The notes under the pieces are model-generated. The model had not been told where the DNA came from. It did not search any database and was given only the letters and a program-made list of their open reading frames with translations. A stretch of 22,914 nt of DNA from a virus: IMG/VR virus record IMGVR_UViG_3300036768_001045, positions 1 through 22,914 of that record; one strand, 5' to 3'. Position 1 is the first letter of the stretch. Every line of letters starts with the position of its first letter. Below are positions 1-6,438 of this stretch, one piece after another. Made by a program: the position numbers and the translations under genes.

Positions 1-753
1 CACGGCTTCCAGGTCCACCTCGGCGTCTTCGATCGTGGCGCGCGATGCGACTACGTGCCCGGGCTCCCAGGGCCACACGCGGATTTCCCTGCGTTGGAAT
101 TGCTGCTGTAGCGCGGTGCGCGCTGCGACCGGGTCGAGCCCCGCATTGCCCGGCCAGGTGTCCGTGATCTGCCCGGATACGTACTCGCCAGATGGTGCCA
201 CGTAGGGCTCCTGGTATACGTCGCGGCTCGTTCGCCGCACGGTGCATAGATCTCGCATGAGTGCGGTACGTCGTCGTGCGACACGCACCGTTGCCGCGAG
301 TTGCGGCGGCACGAGCAAATCTTCGCCCGTCGCCGAAGGCGGCGCTGCAGTCCATCGCATTCGCCAGCCAACACCGCTGTCTCCGGCTGCGAGATACGCC
401 TGCCGCTCTGCGGGCGTGAGCGCCGCCTCGCCCTGCGAGCACCATGCGCGGAACGCCTCGCCCCACGAGCGCACCGGCTCCTGTTGCTGCGCCACATGCG
501 CACGCGCCGGAGTCGACGCCGTCAACGTCGCTGCAGGTTGTGGCTGCGTGAGCGCCTCGGCCTGCTGACGGCGCTCCTCGTATTGCTTGAGGCGCGCAGC
601 CCGCTGCTGCGCGGCATCCATGACCTGATCGAGCTGCTCGACGGCGCGCTCGAACTGCTCGACTGCGTCGCTTGGCCATTGCTCTCCATAGCGCTGGTCG
701 AGCTCGGCTCGCAGTGCGTCTACCATTGCGACCGCCTCAGCAAGTGTGTGCAT
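1..753 (-). CDS. HK97-type major capsid protein, N-terminal 251 residues (cut by window edge)
   Basis: This is the start of the shell protein of the phage head. The reading frame is open from the ATG to the left edge with no stop, so the C-terminal part lies outside the window. Residues 1-65 are charged and helical, ending near KQYEERR, as expected for the delta/scaffold domain that the prohead protease removes. A Pro/Ala/Gln-rich linker follows. From about residue 145 the pattern is that of HK97 capsid proteins: EDLLVPPQ, then LMRDLCTVRR, then VVASRATIEDAEVDLE, matching the family's 'v.vS.elleDa..dle' region. The start is firm: GAGGAGGT lies just upstream, inside the last codons of the protease gene, and the two genes overlap by 17 bases. 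Assignment rests on family pattern and gene order; it is strong although the gene is incomplete. Confidence 0.85.
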   Translation of the reverse strand, partial: MHTLAEAVAMVDALRAELDQRYGEQWPSDAVEQFERAVEQLDQVMDAAQQRAARLKQYEERRQQAEALTQPQPAATLTASTPARAHVAQQQEPVRSWGEAFRAWCSQGEAALTPAERQAYLAAGDSGVGWRMRWTAAPPSATGEDLLVPPQLAATVRVARRRTALMRDLCTVRRTSRDVYQEPYVAPSGEYVSGQITDTWPGNAGLDPVAARTALQQQFQRREIRVWPWEPGHVVASRATIEDAEVDLEAV

Positions 754-1312
754 AGTGACCTCCTCTGACCTTCGTGTGGCGCAAAAGCGCCAATGCCCGC
801 CGCCTGGCGAGCGTCGTATCGGATGCCGATGCGCCTGCACCGGCGTCAGCTGCGATCTGTTCCGCGGCCTGCTGAATCTCCGCCGCGATTAGCTGCACCC
901 GTGCCTGGGAATTCGCGCCCCACGGCACGAGCGAGATTTCCTGGAGCAACGCTTGCTCCACCACCCACGTGCCCATGACGTATTGGGCCGTGATCGGAGC
1001 AAAGCCAATCGATGCCTCGCCGATCACGCCTCGCGTTACGAGCTCGGATAGATCAGAGCCGTCACGCGTATCGGTGAGCGTGGCCTCGAAGTACAACCCG
1101 CGGTCATCTTGCCGGAGCACATCCGGGCGCGCAATCGCACGTGTCGCATCATGATACGCGAGCACCAGGATGCGGTCGCGGACTGCAGGGAGCGTAAGCG
1201 AGCTGGTGAACGCGTTAGGCAACAAAACAACCGGCCCCACCGCCTGGCCGTTTGCCCCGGCAGGCCAGAATGGCGTGTTCCACGTTGCGGCATAACCGCC
1301 GACTCGGGCCAC
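737..1312 (-). CDS. HK97-family prohead (maturation) protease
   Basis: A serine protease that cleaves the capsid delta domain and itself during prohead maturation. The 191-residue product opens with GGYAATWNTPF, a typical first strand of the family (GYAAVFN). It has the conserved histidine in LAYHDATRAIA (His54) and the serine in GEASIGF (Ser101), followed by EISLVPWGANSQA, the usual C-terminal 'E.SlV..pAn..A' signature. I chose the GTG at 1312. AGGAT sits about 8 bases before it, whereas an upstream GTG at 1342 has no ribosome site and lies between the -10 box of a promoter and its likely start point. The C-terminus overlaps the capsid start and carries its ribosome site, so capsid translation is probably coupled. 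Position between the MuF-like and capsid genes fits the family. Confidence 0.85.
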   Translation of the reverse strand: MARVGGYAATWNTPFWPAGANGQAVGPVVLLPNAFTSSLTLPAVRDRILVLAYHDATRAIARPDVLRQDDRGLYFEATLTDTRDGSDLSELVTRGVIGEASIGFAPITAQYVMGTWVVEQALLQEISLVPWGANSQARVQLIAAEIQQAAEQIAADAGAGASASDTTLARRRALALLRHTKVRGGHYAHTC

Positions 1313-1333
1313 GATAGATATCCTCGCGGCGCG

Positions 1334-1361
1334 ATATTGCACGACAAACGCACGTTGTCAA
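1334..1361 (-). promoter_or_regulatory. Predicted sigma-70 promoter for protease and capsid genes
   Basis: On the minus strand, TTGACA and CAATAT are separated by 16 bases. The -35 box overlaps the stop codon of the MuF-like gene. Transcription would start near 1328, just before the ribosome site of the protease gene. It would give the protease and capsid genes their own transcript on top of any read-through from the portal. Confidence 0.5.
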
Positions 1362-2131
1362 GATTTGCCAGTGACGACTGTACGACAGCGGCAGTTGGGG
1401 TGCGCGGGCGGCTCTTCACTCCGCGCCCATTCGTCATCGAGGCCCTGCACCTCGCGGTCGCGCGGCTCGCAGATCGGGCACACGTGCTCGTCGTCGGCGG
1501 TGATCCACATGATCTGCGCATTGGGTCTCGCCTCGCGAAGCGTCTCGTGGCGCGAGATGTTCACTGCGCGTGCGGCCTCCGTGCGGGCAATCGTAAGTGC
1601 CCGCGAGTATGCCAGCGCCTGGGCGTAGTCTGCCTGCTCTGCGGGTGAGAGCGTCTCCGCCCTGCGTGCAAGTGCTGCCACCTGCCGCGGATGCAGCGGC
1701 ACGATGCGTACGAGCCCATCGCGGAGCGCCTGCGGCGAGAGGCCCTGGTCGAGTGCGTCCACCACTGCCGACTGGATCTCCGTGCGTGTCTCGTCGTCGA
1801 TTGCGGTCACGAGCTCCGCACCCCGCCGCTCAGCCCAATCGACGGCACGTTGGCTGGGAAGAGCAATTCCGCCACCCAAGTCCACCTGTAGCGAGCGGAT
1901 GCCTAGCTTTGCGGCCTTGACGAGCTGCTGTTGTAAAGCCGCGATGCGCATGCGCGACACGCCAGCCCGTTCGAGCTCGCGTCTCAGCGCCTCGACGTCA
2001 CGGGCGGCTAGAGCATCGTCGATGCGTTGCATGTCCACGCGCTGCGCGAGCACGCGGTCGTAGCTCCCTACGGCGCGCCGGATGGCCCGCTCGACGAGGT
2101 CGATCGTCTGCCCGACGTGCTCGCCCGCCAT
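1358..2131 (-). CDS. MuF-like head morphogenesis protein
   Basis: A minor head protein related to phage Mu protein F and SPP1 gp7, present in a few copies and linked to the portal. The 257-residue product has a long helical region, then the conserved C-terminal domain: TIARTEAARAVNISRHETL, MWITADDEHVCPIC, and PAHPNCRCRTVV. The pattern C-x-x-C ... H-x-N-C-x-C is the usual metal-binding signature of this family. The start is the ATG one base after the upstream stop (TGACATG), giving the normal N-terminus MAGEHVGQTID. A longer frame upstream is Arg/Ser-rich and runs antisense-like over the neighbouring gene. Gene order portal, small genes, MuF, protease, capsid is standard for HK97-type heads. 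Confidence 0.85.
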   Translation of the reverse strand: MAGEHVGQTIDLVERAIRRAVGSYDRVLAQRVDMQRIDDALAARDVEALRRELERAGVSRMRIAALQQQLVKAAKLGIRSLQVDLGGGIALPSQRAVDWAERRGAELVTAIDDETRTEIQSAVVDALDQGLSPQALRDGLVRIVPLHPRQVAALARRAETLSPAEQADYAQALAYSRALTIARTEAARAVNISRHETLREARPNAQIMWITADDEHVCPICEPRDREVQGLDDEWARSEEPPAHPNCRCRTVVTGKS

Positions 2132-2132
2132 G

Positions 2133-2480
2133 TCATGCCACGGTGACGAGGCCCGCGAGTCCGACACCGGCGAGATCCCCGATGGTGAGCTCGATGCGAT
2201 AGAACCACCGGCCTGCCGGAATCGTAGCAAGCGCCGCGCTTCCCCATTCCGCCTGCGGCGGGTCGGCGGATACCGTCGCCGATAGCGACGTCCCGGAACC
2301 GCCCACGCTCGCCGAGCAGATGAGCACGGCACTATCGATGGCGACGGTCTCGCCTGCGTCGTCTCGCACTGCGATCACGAGCGAGCCGGGGGCGCTGTGA
2401 TGTACGACTAGGGCGCGCCACTCTGGCAGATCGCGCAGTGCCGACATCGGGATCTCGATCACTCCAGGACGTGCTCGCAT
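2133..2480 (-). CDS. Beta-rich head-module protein of unknown function
   Basis: I do not recognise this 115-residue protein. It has no signal peptide and no Cys pair likely to bind metal. After the opening MRARPGVIEIPMSALRDLPEW it alternates hydrophobic and polar residues (ALVVHHSAPGSLVIAVRDD, RWFYRIELTIGDL), suggesting one compact beta-sandwich. A start with GAGGTGAG upstream and tight packing between the exported Ig-like gene and the MuF-like gene show it belongs to the head operon. A decoration, head-fibre or accessory role is possible from position alone, but nothing in the sequence proves it. Confidence 0.7.
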   Translation of the reverse strand: MRARPGVIEIPMSALRDLPEWRALVVHHSAPGSLVIAVRDDAGETVAIDSAVLICSASVGGSGTSLSATVSADPPQAEWGSAALATIPAGRWFYRIELTIGDLAGVGLAGLVTVA

Positions 2481-2483
2481 GCC

Positions 2484-2843
2484 TCACCTCGTCGGGTATG
2501 TCACCCGGATCAGGATCTCCGCGGTCGGAGTGTTGCCCATCGTATCGACGGCCCGCACGCGGCAGTGGTACGTGTTGCCAAGCCGCGCGGCGCCAGGCAG
2601 CACTGCCACGGTCACCGTGTCGCTCGCGGCCACCGTAGGCCCGCCGGCGAGCATGCCCGACGGGTCCGCGTCCGGCCGCTTGGCATCGACCAGGCGGCAC
2701 GACCATGTGGCGGACGTCACGGTGCGCGCCGGGTATACGACCCAGTATATGTCGCGCACGTCCGGCACGTGCTCGATCGTGGCATGGTAGTCGAGCGCCC
2801 ATGCGGGCGCGGCGAGCAGCAGCATCAGCAGCACACGCATCAT
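2484..2843 (-). CDS. Small exported Ig/Fn3-like protein within the head operon
   Basis: The 119-residue product starts with a clear Sec-type signal peptide: MMR, a Leu-rich core (VLLMLLLAAP) and an A-x-A site (AWA before LDYH). The rest is a beta-sandwich with Fn3/Ig-like rhythm: WVVYPARTVTSATWSCRLVD ... LGNTYHCRVRAVDTMGNTPT. The two cysteines, in WSCRLVD and YHCRVRA, sit where an Ig-type disulfide would, which would form only after export. The start overlaps the portal stop (ATGA) and has GGAGG upstream. An exported protein between portal and MuF is unusual, because head proteins fold in the cytoplasm. It could modify the host envelope, for example in superinfection exclusion, but that is inference. 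Confidence 0.75.
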   Translation of the reverse strand: MMRVLLMLLLAAPAWALDYHATIEHVPDVRDIYWVVYPARTVTSATWSCRLVDAKRPDADPSGMLAGGPTVAASDTVTVAVLPGAARLGNTYHCRVRAVDTMGNTPTAEILIRVTYPTR

Positions 2844-4102
2844 GGCTGCGCCTCCACTTGTGTCGGCTCCGTGAGCTCCGAGAGTCCGGACTTGAGCACG
2901 TCGCCGTCCGCGACGCGCGGAAGCCCCATCATTGAGCGCGCCTCATTGCGGGTGAGGAGTCCGGCATTCCAGCCCCGCTCCGCGAGCTGCCACTGCGTGG
3001 CGCGGTGCTCGTCGGCGCCGGCCAGCTCCGAGAAGTCCCAGATGAGTTCGACTTGCGACGGGTCGAGTCCGTAGAGCGGCGCCAACTGCGTCTCCAGCAT
3101 CTGCCCGATGCGGCCGACGAACGGAATGATCACATCGTGCACGAGGTGCTGCCTCGCCTCACGATAGTTGGCATACGTCGCGCGCTTCAAGCCGATGACG
3201 GCGCTCACCATGATTGGCGGCACGCCAAGCACGGAGCAAATCCGAGCCTCGACGTGCGCGAGCAGATCCGCGACGTCGATCTCCTGCGGGGATACCCCGA
3301 CCTCGCGCACATCGACGCGCGATTGCTGCAGCAGCGGGACGCCTGCCTGTCGGCCAGATGAGTCGCGCTTGAGGGCCGCTTCGACCCGCATGCGCACGGC
3401 CTCTGCTTCCTCGTCGTCGAGGTCGTCGCGCGTGGTAAGTACGATCTGGCGGAGCCCGCTCCGGGCCACGTCTCCGACGTAGCCCATGAGCGCACGATCG
3501 AGTGCGACCTCAGACGCGATCATCGTCCACCGTGCGCGCGGCACGAGCGGGTCGTCAGTGGCCGGCACGATCGCCCAGAGGAACGTGCCAGGCAGCATGA
3601 CTTTTGGCCGCCCCGTCCCCGGCTCACCGTACTCGATAGCCTCAAGGGCGCCCGTGGCGGAGTAGCGCTCCTGCACAACGTTCGACGGTCGCGGCAGGAT
3701 GTATGCCGGCGTGCCGTCGCCTCGCAATACGAGCTCGGAAACAATCCGGCCCACGAGTCGCTCCTGGGCAACCCATGTGCGGAGCAGCGTGGCGTAGTCG
3801 ATATCCGGCGTCGGGTGCCAAATCAGGTCCAGAATCGGGTGCTGCTCGACGGGTTGCCCTGCAATCCTGAGCGTGGGCCTCGCCGATGCGGCCACCGTGG
3901 CGATGGCCTCGATGCACGCCTCGACAAGCGGGTGCGTCGCAACATCGAGGTACGATGCTTTCGCGGCGCGGATGGGCTCCGCGAGCCGGAGCACCCGCAC
4001 GCCGCGCCCCGGCAACGTTGCTGCCGGCTGCACGGGAGATGCAGCGCGACCGCGCCGACCCACGGCGGCGCGGAACCGGTCGAGCCAGGACACCGTCGCC
4101 AT
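2840..4102 (-). CDS. Portal protein, HK97 family
   Basis: Forms the dodecameric ring at one vertex of the head through which DNA is packed and ejected. The 420-residue length is normal for HK97-type portals. The N-terminal part has the usual basic start (MATVSWLDRFRAAVGRRGRA) and the region HPLVEACIEAIATVAAS. The middle holds VRMRVEAALKRDSSG followed by PLLQQSRVDVREVG. The clip/stem part has DVADLLAHVEARICSVLGVPP, then ATYANYREARQHLVHDVIIP, the most conserved block of the family (adhering to 'fgVPp ... s.y.n.e.....f....l.P'). It is the first gene of the leftward head operon and is divergent from the terminase genes across a 46-base gap. The start is the only sensible ATG; its ribosome site (ACGGGG) is weak. 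Confidence 0.92.
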   Translation of the reverse strand: MATVSWLDRFRAAVGRRGRAASPVQPAATLPGRGVRVLRLAEPIRAAKASYLDVATHPLVEACIEAIATVAASARPTLRIAGQPVEQHPILDLIWHPTPDIDYATLLRTWVAQERLVGRIVSELVLRGDGTPAYILPRPSNVVQERYSATGALEAIEYGEPGTGRPKVMLPGTFLWAIVPATDDPLVPRARWTMIASEVALDRALMGYVGDVARSGLRQIVLTTRDDLDDEEAEAVRMRVEAALKRDSSGRQAGVPLLQQSRVDVREVGVSPQEIDVADLLAHVEARICSVLGVPPIMVSAVIGLKRATYANYREARQHLVHDVIIPFVGRIGQMLETQLAPLYGLDPSQVELIWDFSELAGADEHRATQWQLAERGWNAGLLTRNEARSMMGLPRVADGDVLKSGLSELTEPTQVEAQP

Positions 4103-4125
4103 GTGGCCCCGTCTATCATATCGCC

Positions 4126-4148
4126 GCCCGACATGCTAGTGTTCGGGC
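4126..4148. promoter_or_regulatory. Inverted repeat between divergent portal and terminase genes
   Basis: GCCCGA and TCGGGC are perfect complements 11 bases apart, and the right arm touches the terminase ATG. In a 46-base gap that must hold both divergent starts, this dyad is a candidate operator. No good -35/-10 pair is visible in either direction, so the two units may use phage-specific or activator-dependent promoters. Confidence 0.35.
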
Positions 4149-4496
4149 ATGTCGTTCCGCGATTCGTTACGCGAGCATGCCGGTCGCCTCGGGCTCCGAG
4201 AGATCGCCGGGCTCGCTGGCACGTCGAAAGCCGAGGCCCGCGAGGCGCTAGCCGACCCGGCCGTGCGGAGAGAGTACGAGGCTGCCCGGGCACGCTACAT
4301 CGACGGGCTCGTGCAGCAGCTCGAACGGGCCGCGCGTGGGGGCAACCTGCGGGCCGTGCGCGAGCTAATCCGCTTCGCCCGTGGCATCGAGCGGCGCGCA
4401 CCAAGGCGCGAGCGCAAGCGTGTCCGGCAAGATGTACCCGCCTCGCTCAGGGAGTGGCCGCGTGCAGTCGTACTCCCAGGCCGACGGCGCACCTGA
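4149..4496 (+). CDS. terS: Putative terminase small subunit
   Basis: A 115-residue, mostly helical, basic protein directly upstream of and overlapping the large terminase. Residues 12-40 (GRLGLREIAGLAGTSKAEAREALADP) look like a helix-turn-helix, followed by VRREYEAARARYIDGLVQQLERAARGGNLRAVRELIRFARG, a helical oligomerisation segment like that of small terminases. The tail is Arg-rich. This protein would recognise the packaging site and load the large subunit. The ATG has no ribosome site, only CGGGC before it, so translation may be leaderless or the message may begin very close. The assignment depends mainly on position and the helix-turn-helix; another DNA-binding protein cannot be ruled out. 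Confidence 0.6.
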   Translation: MSFRDSLREHAGRLGLREIAGLAGTSKAEAREALADPAVRREYEAARARYIDGLVQQLERAARGGNLRAVRELIRFARGIERRAPRRERKRVRQDVPASLREWPRAVVLPGRRRT

Positions 4497-5808
4497 GGCT
4501 GAGTTTCGCGTCCCGCTCCGGTCGGCACGCGAGCTCCGCCGCTACATGGAGCATGCCTGGGGCGTGCGCCTTGGTGCTCGTGCGGCCTGCCCGCACCACA
4601 CAGCGCCATTAGCGGTCGCATGGGACGCATACCGCGCCACACACCCGGTCATCATCGTGCGCGGGGCGAGGGGCACGGGCAAGACCTATATGGTCGCCGG
4701 GCTCGGGCTCACGATGGCCACCACGCTCGGGGCGTCGGTCACGATCCTCGGCGGCTCCGGTGAGCAGAGCAACCGCGTCCATGACCACATGCGCCGGATG
4801 TGGCTCCACTCGACGGCGCCCGTCGACATGCTGCTTGACGAGCCGACGCATCGTGTGACGAGACTCATCACGGGCGCCACCATCACCGCACTGCTCGCAT
4901 CGTCGCGGAGCGTGCGCGGCCCGCATCCCGAGCGGCTGATCCTCGACGAGGCGGACGAAATCGACGTCGATTTGATCGATGCGGCCCTGGGGCAGCCACA
5001 ATCTCGTGGGCCGATACGTGCGGGTGTGCTGGCGGTATCCACGGAGCACCGCACCGATGGCGGCATGGCGTATCTGCGGCGACTCGCCCAGGACCGCGGC
5101 TGGCCGGTCGTCGAGTGGTGCTGGCGGGATGTGATGTATCCCCACGGGTGGATGCGGCGCGAGCAGCTCGAACGGGTACGGGCGACGGTGCCCGAGAGTG
5201 TCTGGCGCGTGGAGTACGAAATGGGGCAGGTCGTGGCGCGGAATGCCGCGATCGACCCGGAGGTGCTCGCAAGCGTGCTCGATGGGCCCGAGGTCCGGGA
5301 CATGGGGCGGGAGATCGAGGTCGAGCAGCCCGAGAGCTCGGGGCAATACGCCTGCGGCGTGGACTGGGCGCGAAGCGAGCATGCGACCGTCGCAGTCGTG
5401 ATCCGATGCGACGTGCGACCGCGGCGGGTCGTGGCCTATCTCCGGATGCGAAGGCAGCCCTGGGCGAGACAGGTCGAGCGCGTGGCCGAGCTCGCGACAC
5501 GATACCGCGCCCGGGTGTGGCATGATGCCACAGGCCTCGGCGACGTGGTGCATTCGCTGCTCGTGGTGCCCGCCGTGCCCATTGTCTGGGCCCCGAAAAC
5601 ACGCGAGCGGCTCATCACGGGGTATGTGCGCGCATTGGAGACGCGGGCGCTACTGTTGCCGCGCATCGACACGCTCGTTTCTGAGCATACGCAAGCTACG
5701 TGGGACGACCTGTGGGGCCGTGGCCACCTGCCCGACTCGCTCGCCGCCTGCGCGATGGCCTGGTACGGGGCTGAGCGCGTGCGCGGCGTGGGCGGCATCT
5801 ATGTGTGA
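4462..5808 (+). CDS. terL: Terminase large subunit (packaging ATPase and nuclease)
   Basis: Powers DNA packaging and cuts the concatemer. Counting from the GTG chosen here, the N-terminal ATPase has Walker A GARGTGKT (68-75), a coupling segment near SRSVRGPHPE, and Walker B RLILDEAD (158-165). The C-terminal RNase H-like nuclease shows an aspartate in CGVDWARSEHATVAVV (Asp301), one in VWHDATGLGD, and the last in LPDSLAACAMAW. Length of 448 residues is normal. Three in-frame starts are possible: GTG at 4381 and ATG at 4432, both without a ribosome site, and GTG at 4462 with AGGGAG seven bases upstream. The last is the best and leaves a 35-base overlap with the small subunit gene. It runs opposite to the portal, which is unusual for this module. 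Confidence 0.93.
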   Translation: MQSYSQADGAPEAEFRVPLRSARELRRYMEHAWGVRLGARAACPHHTAPLAVAWDAYRATHPVIIVRGARGTGKTYMVAGLGLTMATTLGASVTILGGSGEQSNRVHDHMRRMWLHSTAPVDMLLDEPTHRVTRLITGATITALLASSRSVRGPHPERLILDEADEIDVDLIDAALGQPQSRGPIRAGVLAVSTEHRTDGGMAYLRRLAQDRGWPVVEWCWRDVMYPHGWMRREQLERVRATVPESVWRVEYEMGQVVARNAAIDPEVLASVLDGPEVRDMGREIEVEQPESSGQYACGVDWARSEHATVAVVIRCDVRPRRVVAYLRMRRQPWARQVERVAELATRYRARVWHDATGLGDVVHSLLVVPAVPIVWAPKTRERLITGYVRALETRALLLPRIDTLVSEHTQATWDDLWGRGHLPDSLAACAMAWYGAERVRGVGGIYV

Positions 5809-5830
5809 TCCGGCTCCTCTAGGAGGGAGT

Positions 5831-5862
5831 GGGGCCGGCGGAAAGGAGTAAACGCCGGCCCC
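5831..5862 (+). other. Strong stem-loop after the large terminase, purine-rich loop
   Basis: GGGGCCGGC and GCCGGCCCC form a perfect 9-bp stem around a 14-base loop that contains AAAGGAG, a ribosome-site-like sequence. There is no T tract, so it is not a normal terminator. It begins 22 bases after the terminase stop. It may protect the 3' end of the terminase message or act in regulation. A second AGGAGG follows six bases later without a good start codon. Confidence 0.4.
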
Positions 5863-5939
5863 GAGGCAGGAGGTTGGTGAACGGGCACTGTCTGTCTGTC
5901 ACATCGTGCTGCGATTGTCAAGTATCGCGGCGCGAGCCC

Positions 5940-5968
5940 TTGACGCGAGCAGCGGAAACCCGTATTTA
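5940..5968 (+). promoter_or_regulatory. Promoter of small-RNA cassette 1
   Basis: TTGACG and TATTTA with a spacer of exactly 17 bases, a good match to the sigma-70 consensus. It lies about 130 bases after the terminase stop. No plus-strand gene follows before the terminator 46 bases downstream of the -10 box. Confidence 0.6.
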
Positions 5969-5974
5969 TTCCCG

Positions 5975-6054
5975 CGATAGGAGCCTGGGCCGGAGTTCCC
6001 TGGGCACTCTTTCGCCCCCGTGGTGACCGCCATCACCAACGGGGGCTTCTTTTT
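5975..6054 (+). ncRNA. Putative small RNA 1 (about 80 nt)
   Basis: The ends are inferred from the promoter (start about seven bases after the -10 box) and the T tract. The short body can fold: GAG...CTC outside and CCTGGG with CCCTGG inside, with one U-U mismatch, around the loop CCGGAGTT. The terminator hairpin follows directly. There is no start codon with a ribosome site inside it. It is the first of three cassettes with the same layout and close to equal spacing, which is the main argument that it is a real transcript and not chance. No known RNA family was recognised. Confidence 0.5.
6014..6054 (+). terminator. Intrinsic terminator of cassette 1
   Basis: GCCCCCGT pairs with ACGGGGGC and GGTGA with TCACC, separated by a one-base bulge, around the loop CCGCCA. 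TTCTTTTT follows at once. This is a strong rho-independent terminator on the plus strand. Confidence 0.85.
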
Positions 6055-6088
6055 ACGCCTTCAGCCGCCGTGGAACCGCGCGCAAATG

Positions 6089-6117
6089 TTGACTTTTGGG
6101 TTCGCGTTCGGTATTAA
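6089..6117 (+). promoter_or_regulatory. Promoter of small-RNA cassette 2
   Basis: TTGACT and TATTAA with a 17-base spacer. The -35 box is 149 bases after that of cassette 1. The next terminator is only 44 bases past the -10 box. Confidence 0.65.
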
Positions 6118-6123
6118 GACGCG

Positions 6124-6201
6124 CTGAAGGCATGTGATGGGCAATCATGAAGCCTTCTTTGCCCCTGTGGCTGCCGCCAACAGCTACAGGGGCTTTTCTT
6201 T
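6124..6201 (+). ncRNA. Putative small RNA 2 (about 77 nt)
   Basis: The predicted transcript starts almost directly with a strong hairpin: GAAGGC (6126-6131) pairs with GCCTTC (6152-6157), and inside it CATGTGAT pairs with ATCATG with one bulged base, closing on a GGGCA loop. TTT and the terminator hairpin follow. The whole RNA is thus two consecutive hairpins with almost no single-stranded coding space. The layout equals cassettes 1 and 3 but the primary sequence differs. The ends are inferred, not measured. Confidence 0.55.
6161..6201 (+). terminator. Intrinsic terminator of cassette 2
   Basis: GCCCCTGT pairs with ACAGGGGC and GCTG with CAGC around the loop CCGCCAA, then TTTTCTTT. The loop and inner stem resemble those of terminator 1 (GTGG-TG-CCGCCA in both), suggesting common descent. 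Confidence 0.85.
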
Positions 6202-6231
6202 GCGGGCGGCGGTTTTCTCCCGCCTGCGGCC

Positions 6232-6260
6232 TTGACATACGCCGCGTGCTGGTGTACATG
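6232..6260 (+). promoter_or_regulatory. Promoter of small-RNA cassette 3
   Basis: A perfect TTGACA -35 box, a 17-base spacer and TACATG as a weaker -10 box. The -35 box is 143 bases after that of cassette 2, close to the 149 bases between cassettes 1 and 2. Confidence 0.55.
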
Positions 6261-6266
6261 CTCCGC

Positions 6267-6348
6267 ATCTTCCGCTGCGGACCTTGCGGTCCCCGTGGGA
6301 GTTCTTCCATTGCCCCCCGCGGTTTCGGCCGCGGGGGTTCTCCTTTTT
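6267..6348 (+). ncRNA. Putative small RNA 3 (about 80 nt)
   Basis: Around the start, CCGCA and TGCGG can pair around TCTTCCGC. Next comes GGACC-TTGC-GGTCC, a perfect 5-bp hairpin. CTCC and GGGAG near the ends of this segment can close a small multi-branched fold. The terminator follows after TTCTTCCATT. No ribosome site with a start codon is present. Ends are inferred from promoter and terminator positions. Confidence 0.5.
6313..6348 (+). terminator. Intrinsic terminator of cassette 3
   Basis: CCCCCGCGG and CCGCGGGGG form a perfect 9-bp stem with the loop TTTCGG, followed by TTCTCCTTTTT. Confidence 0.8.
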
Positions 6349-6350
6349 GG

Positions 6351-6405
6351 GCCTCGGCAACTTCACTTCCACGACTTCTCCTAGGGGAGAAGTGAAGTTC
6401 GAGGC
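6351..6405. repeat. Two mutually exclusive hairpins
   Basis: Large form: GCCTCG (6351-6356) with CGAGGC (6400-6405) and AACTTCACTTC (6359-6369) with GAAGTGAAGTT (6389-6399), 17 pairs with a two-base bulge. Small form: ACTTCTCC-TAGG-GGAGAAGT (6374-6393), 8 pairs. Both use GAAGT at 6389-6393, so only one can form at a time. There is no T tract on either side. Confidence 0.6.
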
Positions 6406-6438
6406 GAGTCGCCAGAGCGCCCCAGGGCTCGCCCCGAA

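Noticed and set aside
1313-1342. Longer start (GTG at 1342) for the prohead protease
   Set aside because: No ribosome site, and the codon lies within the predicted promoter, upstream of its likely transcript start.
5877-6026. Small GTG-started frame of 49 codons after AGGAGG
   Set aside because: The spacing to the GTG is only three bases, the frame runs through promoter 1 and ends inside terminator 1, and the peptide shows no recognisable pattern. It could still be a leader peptide.
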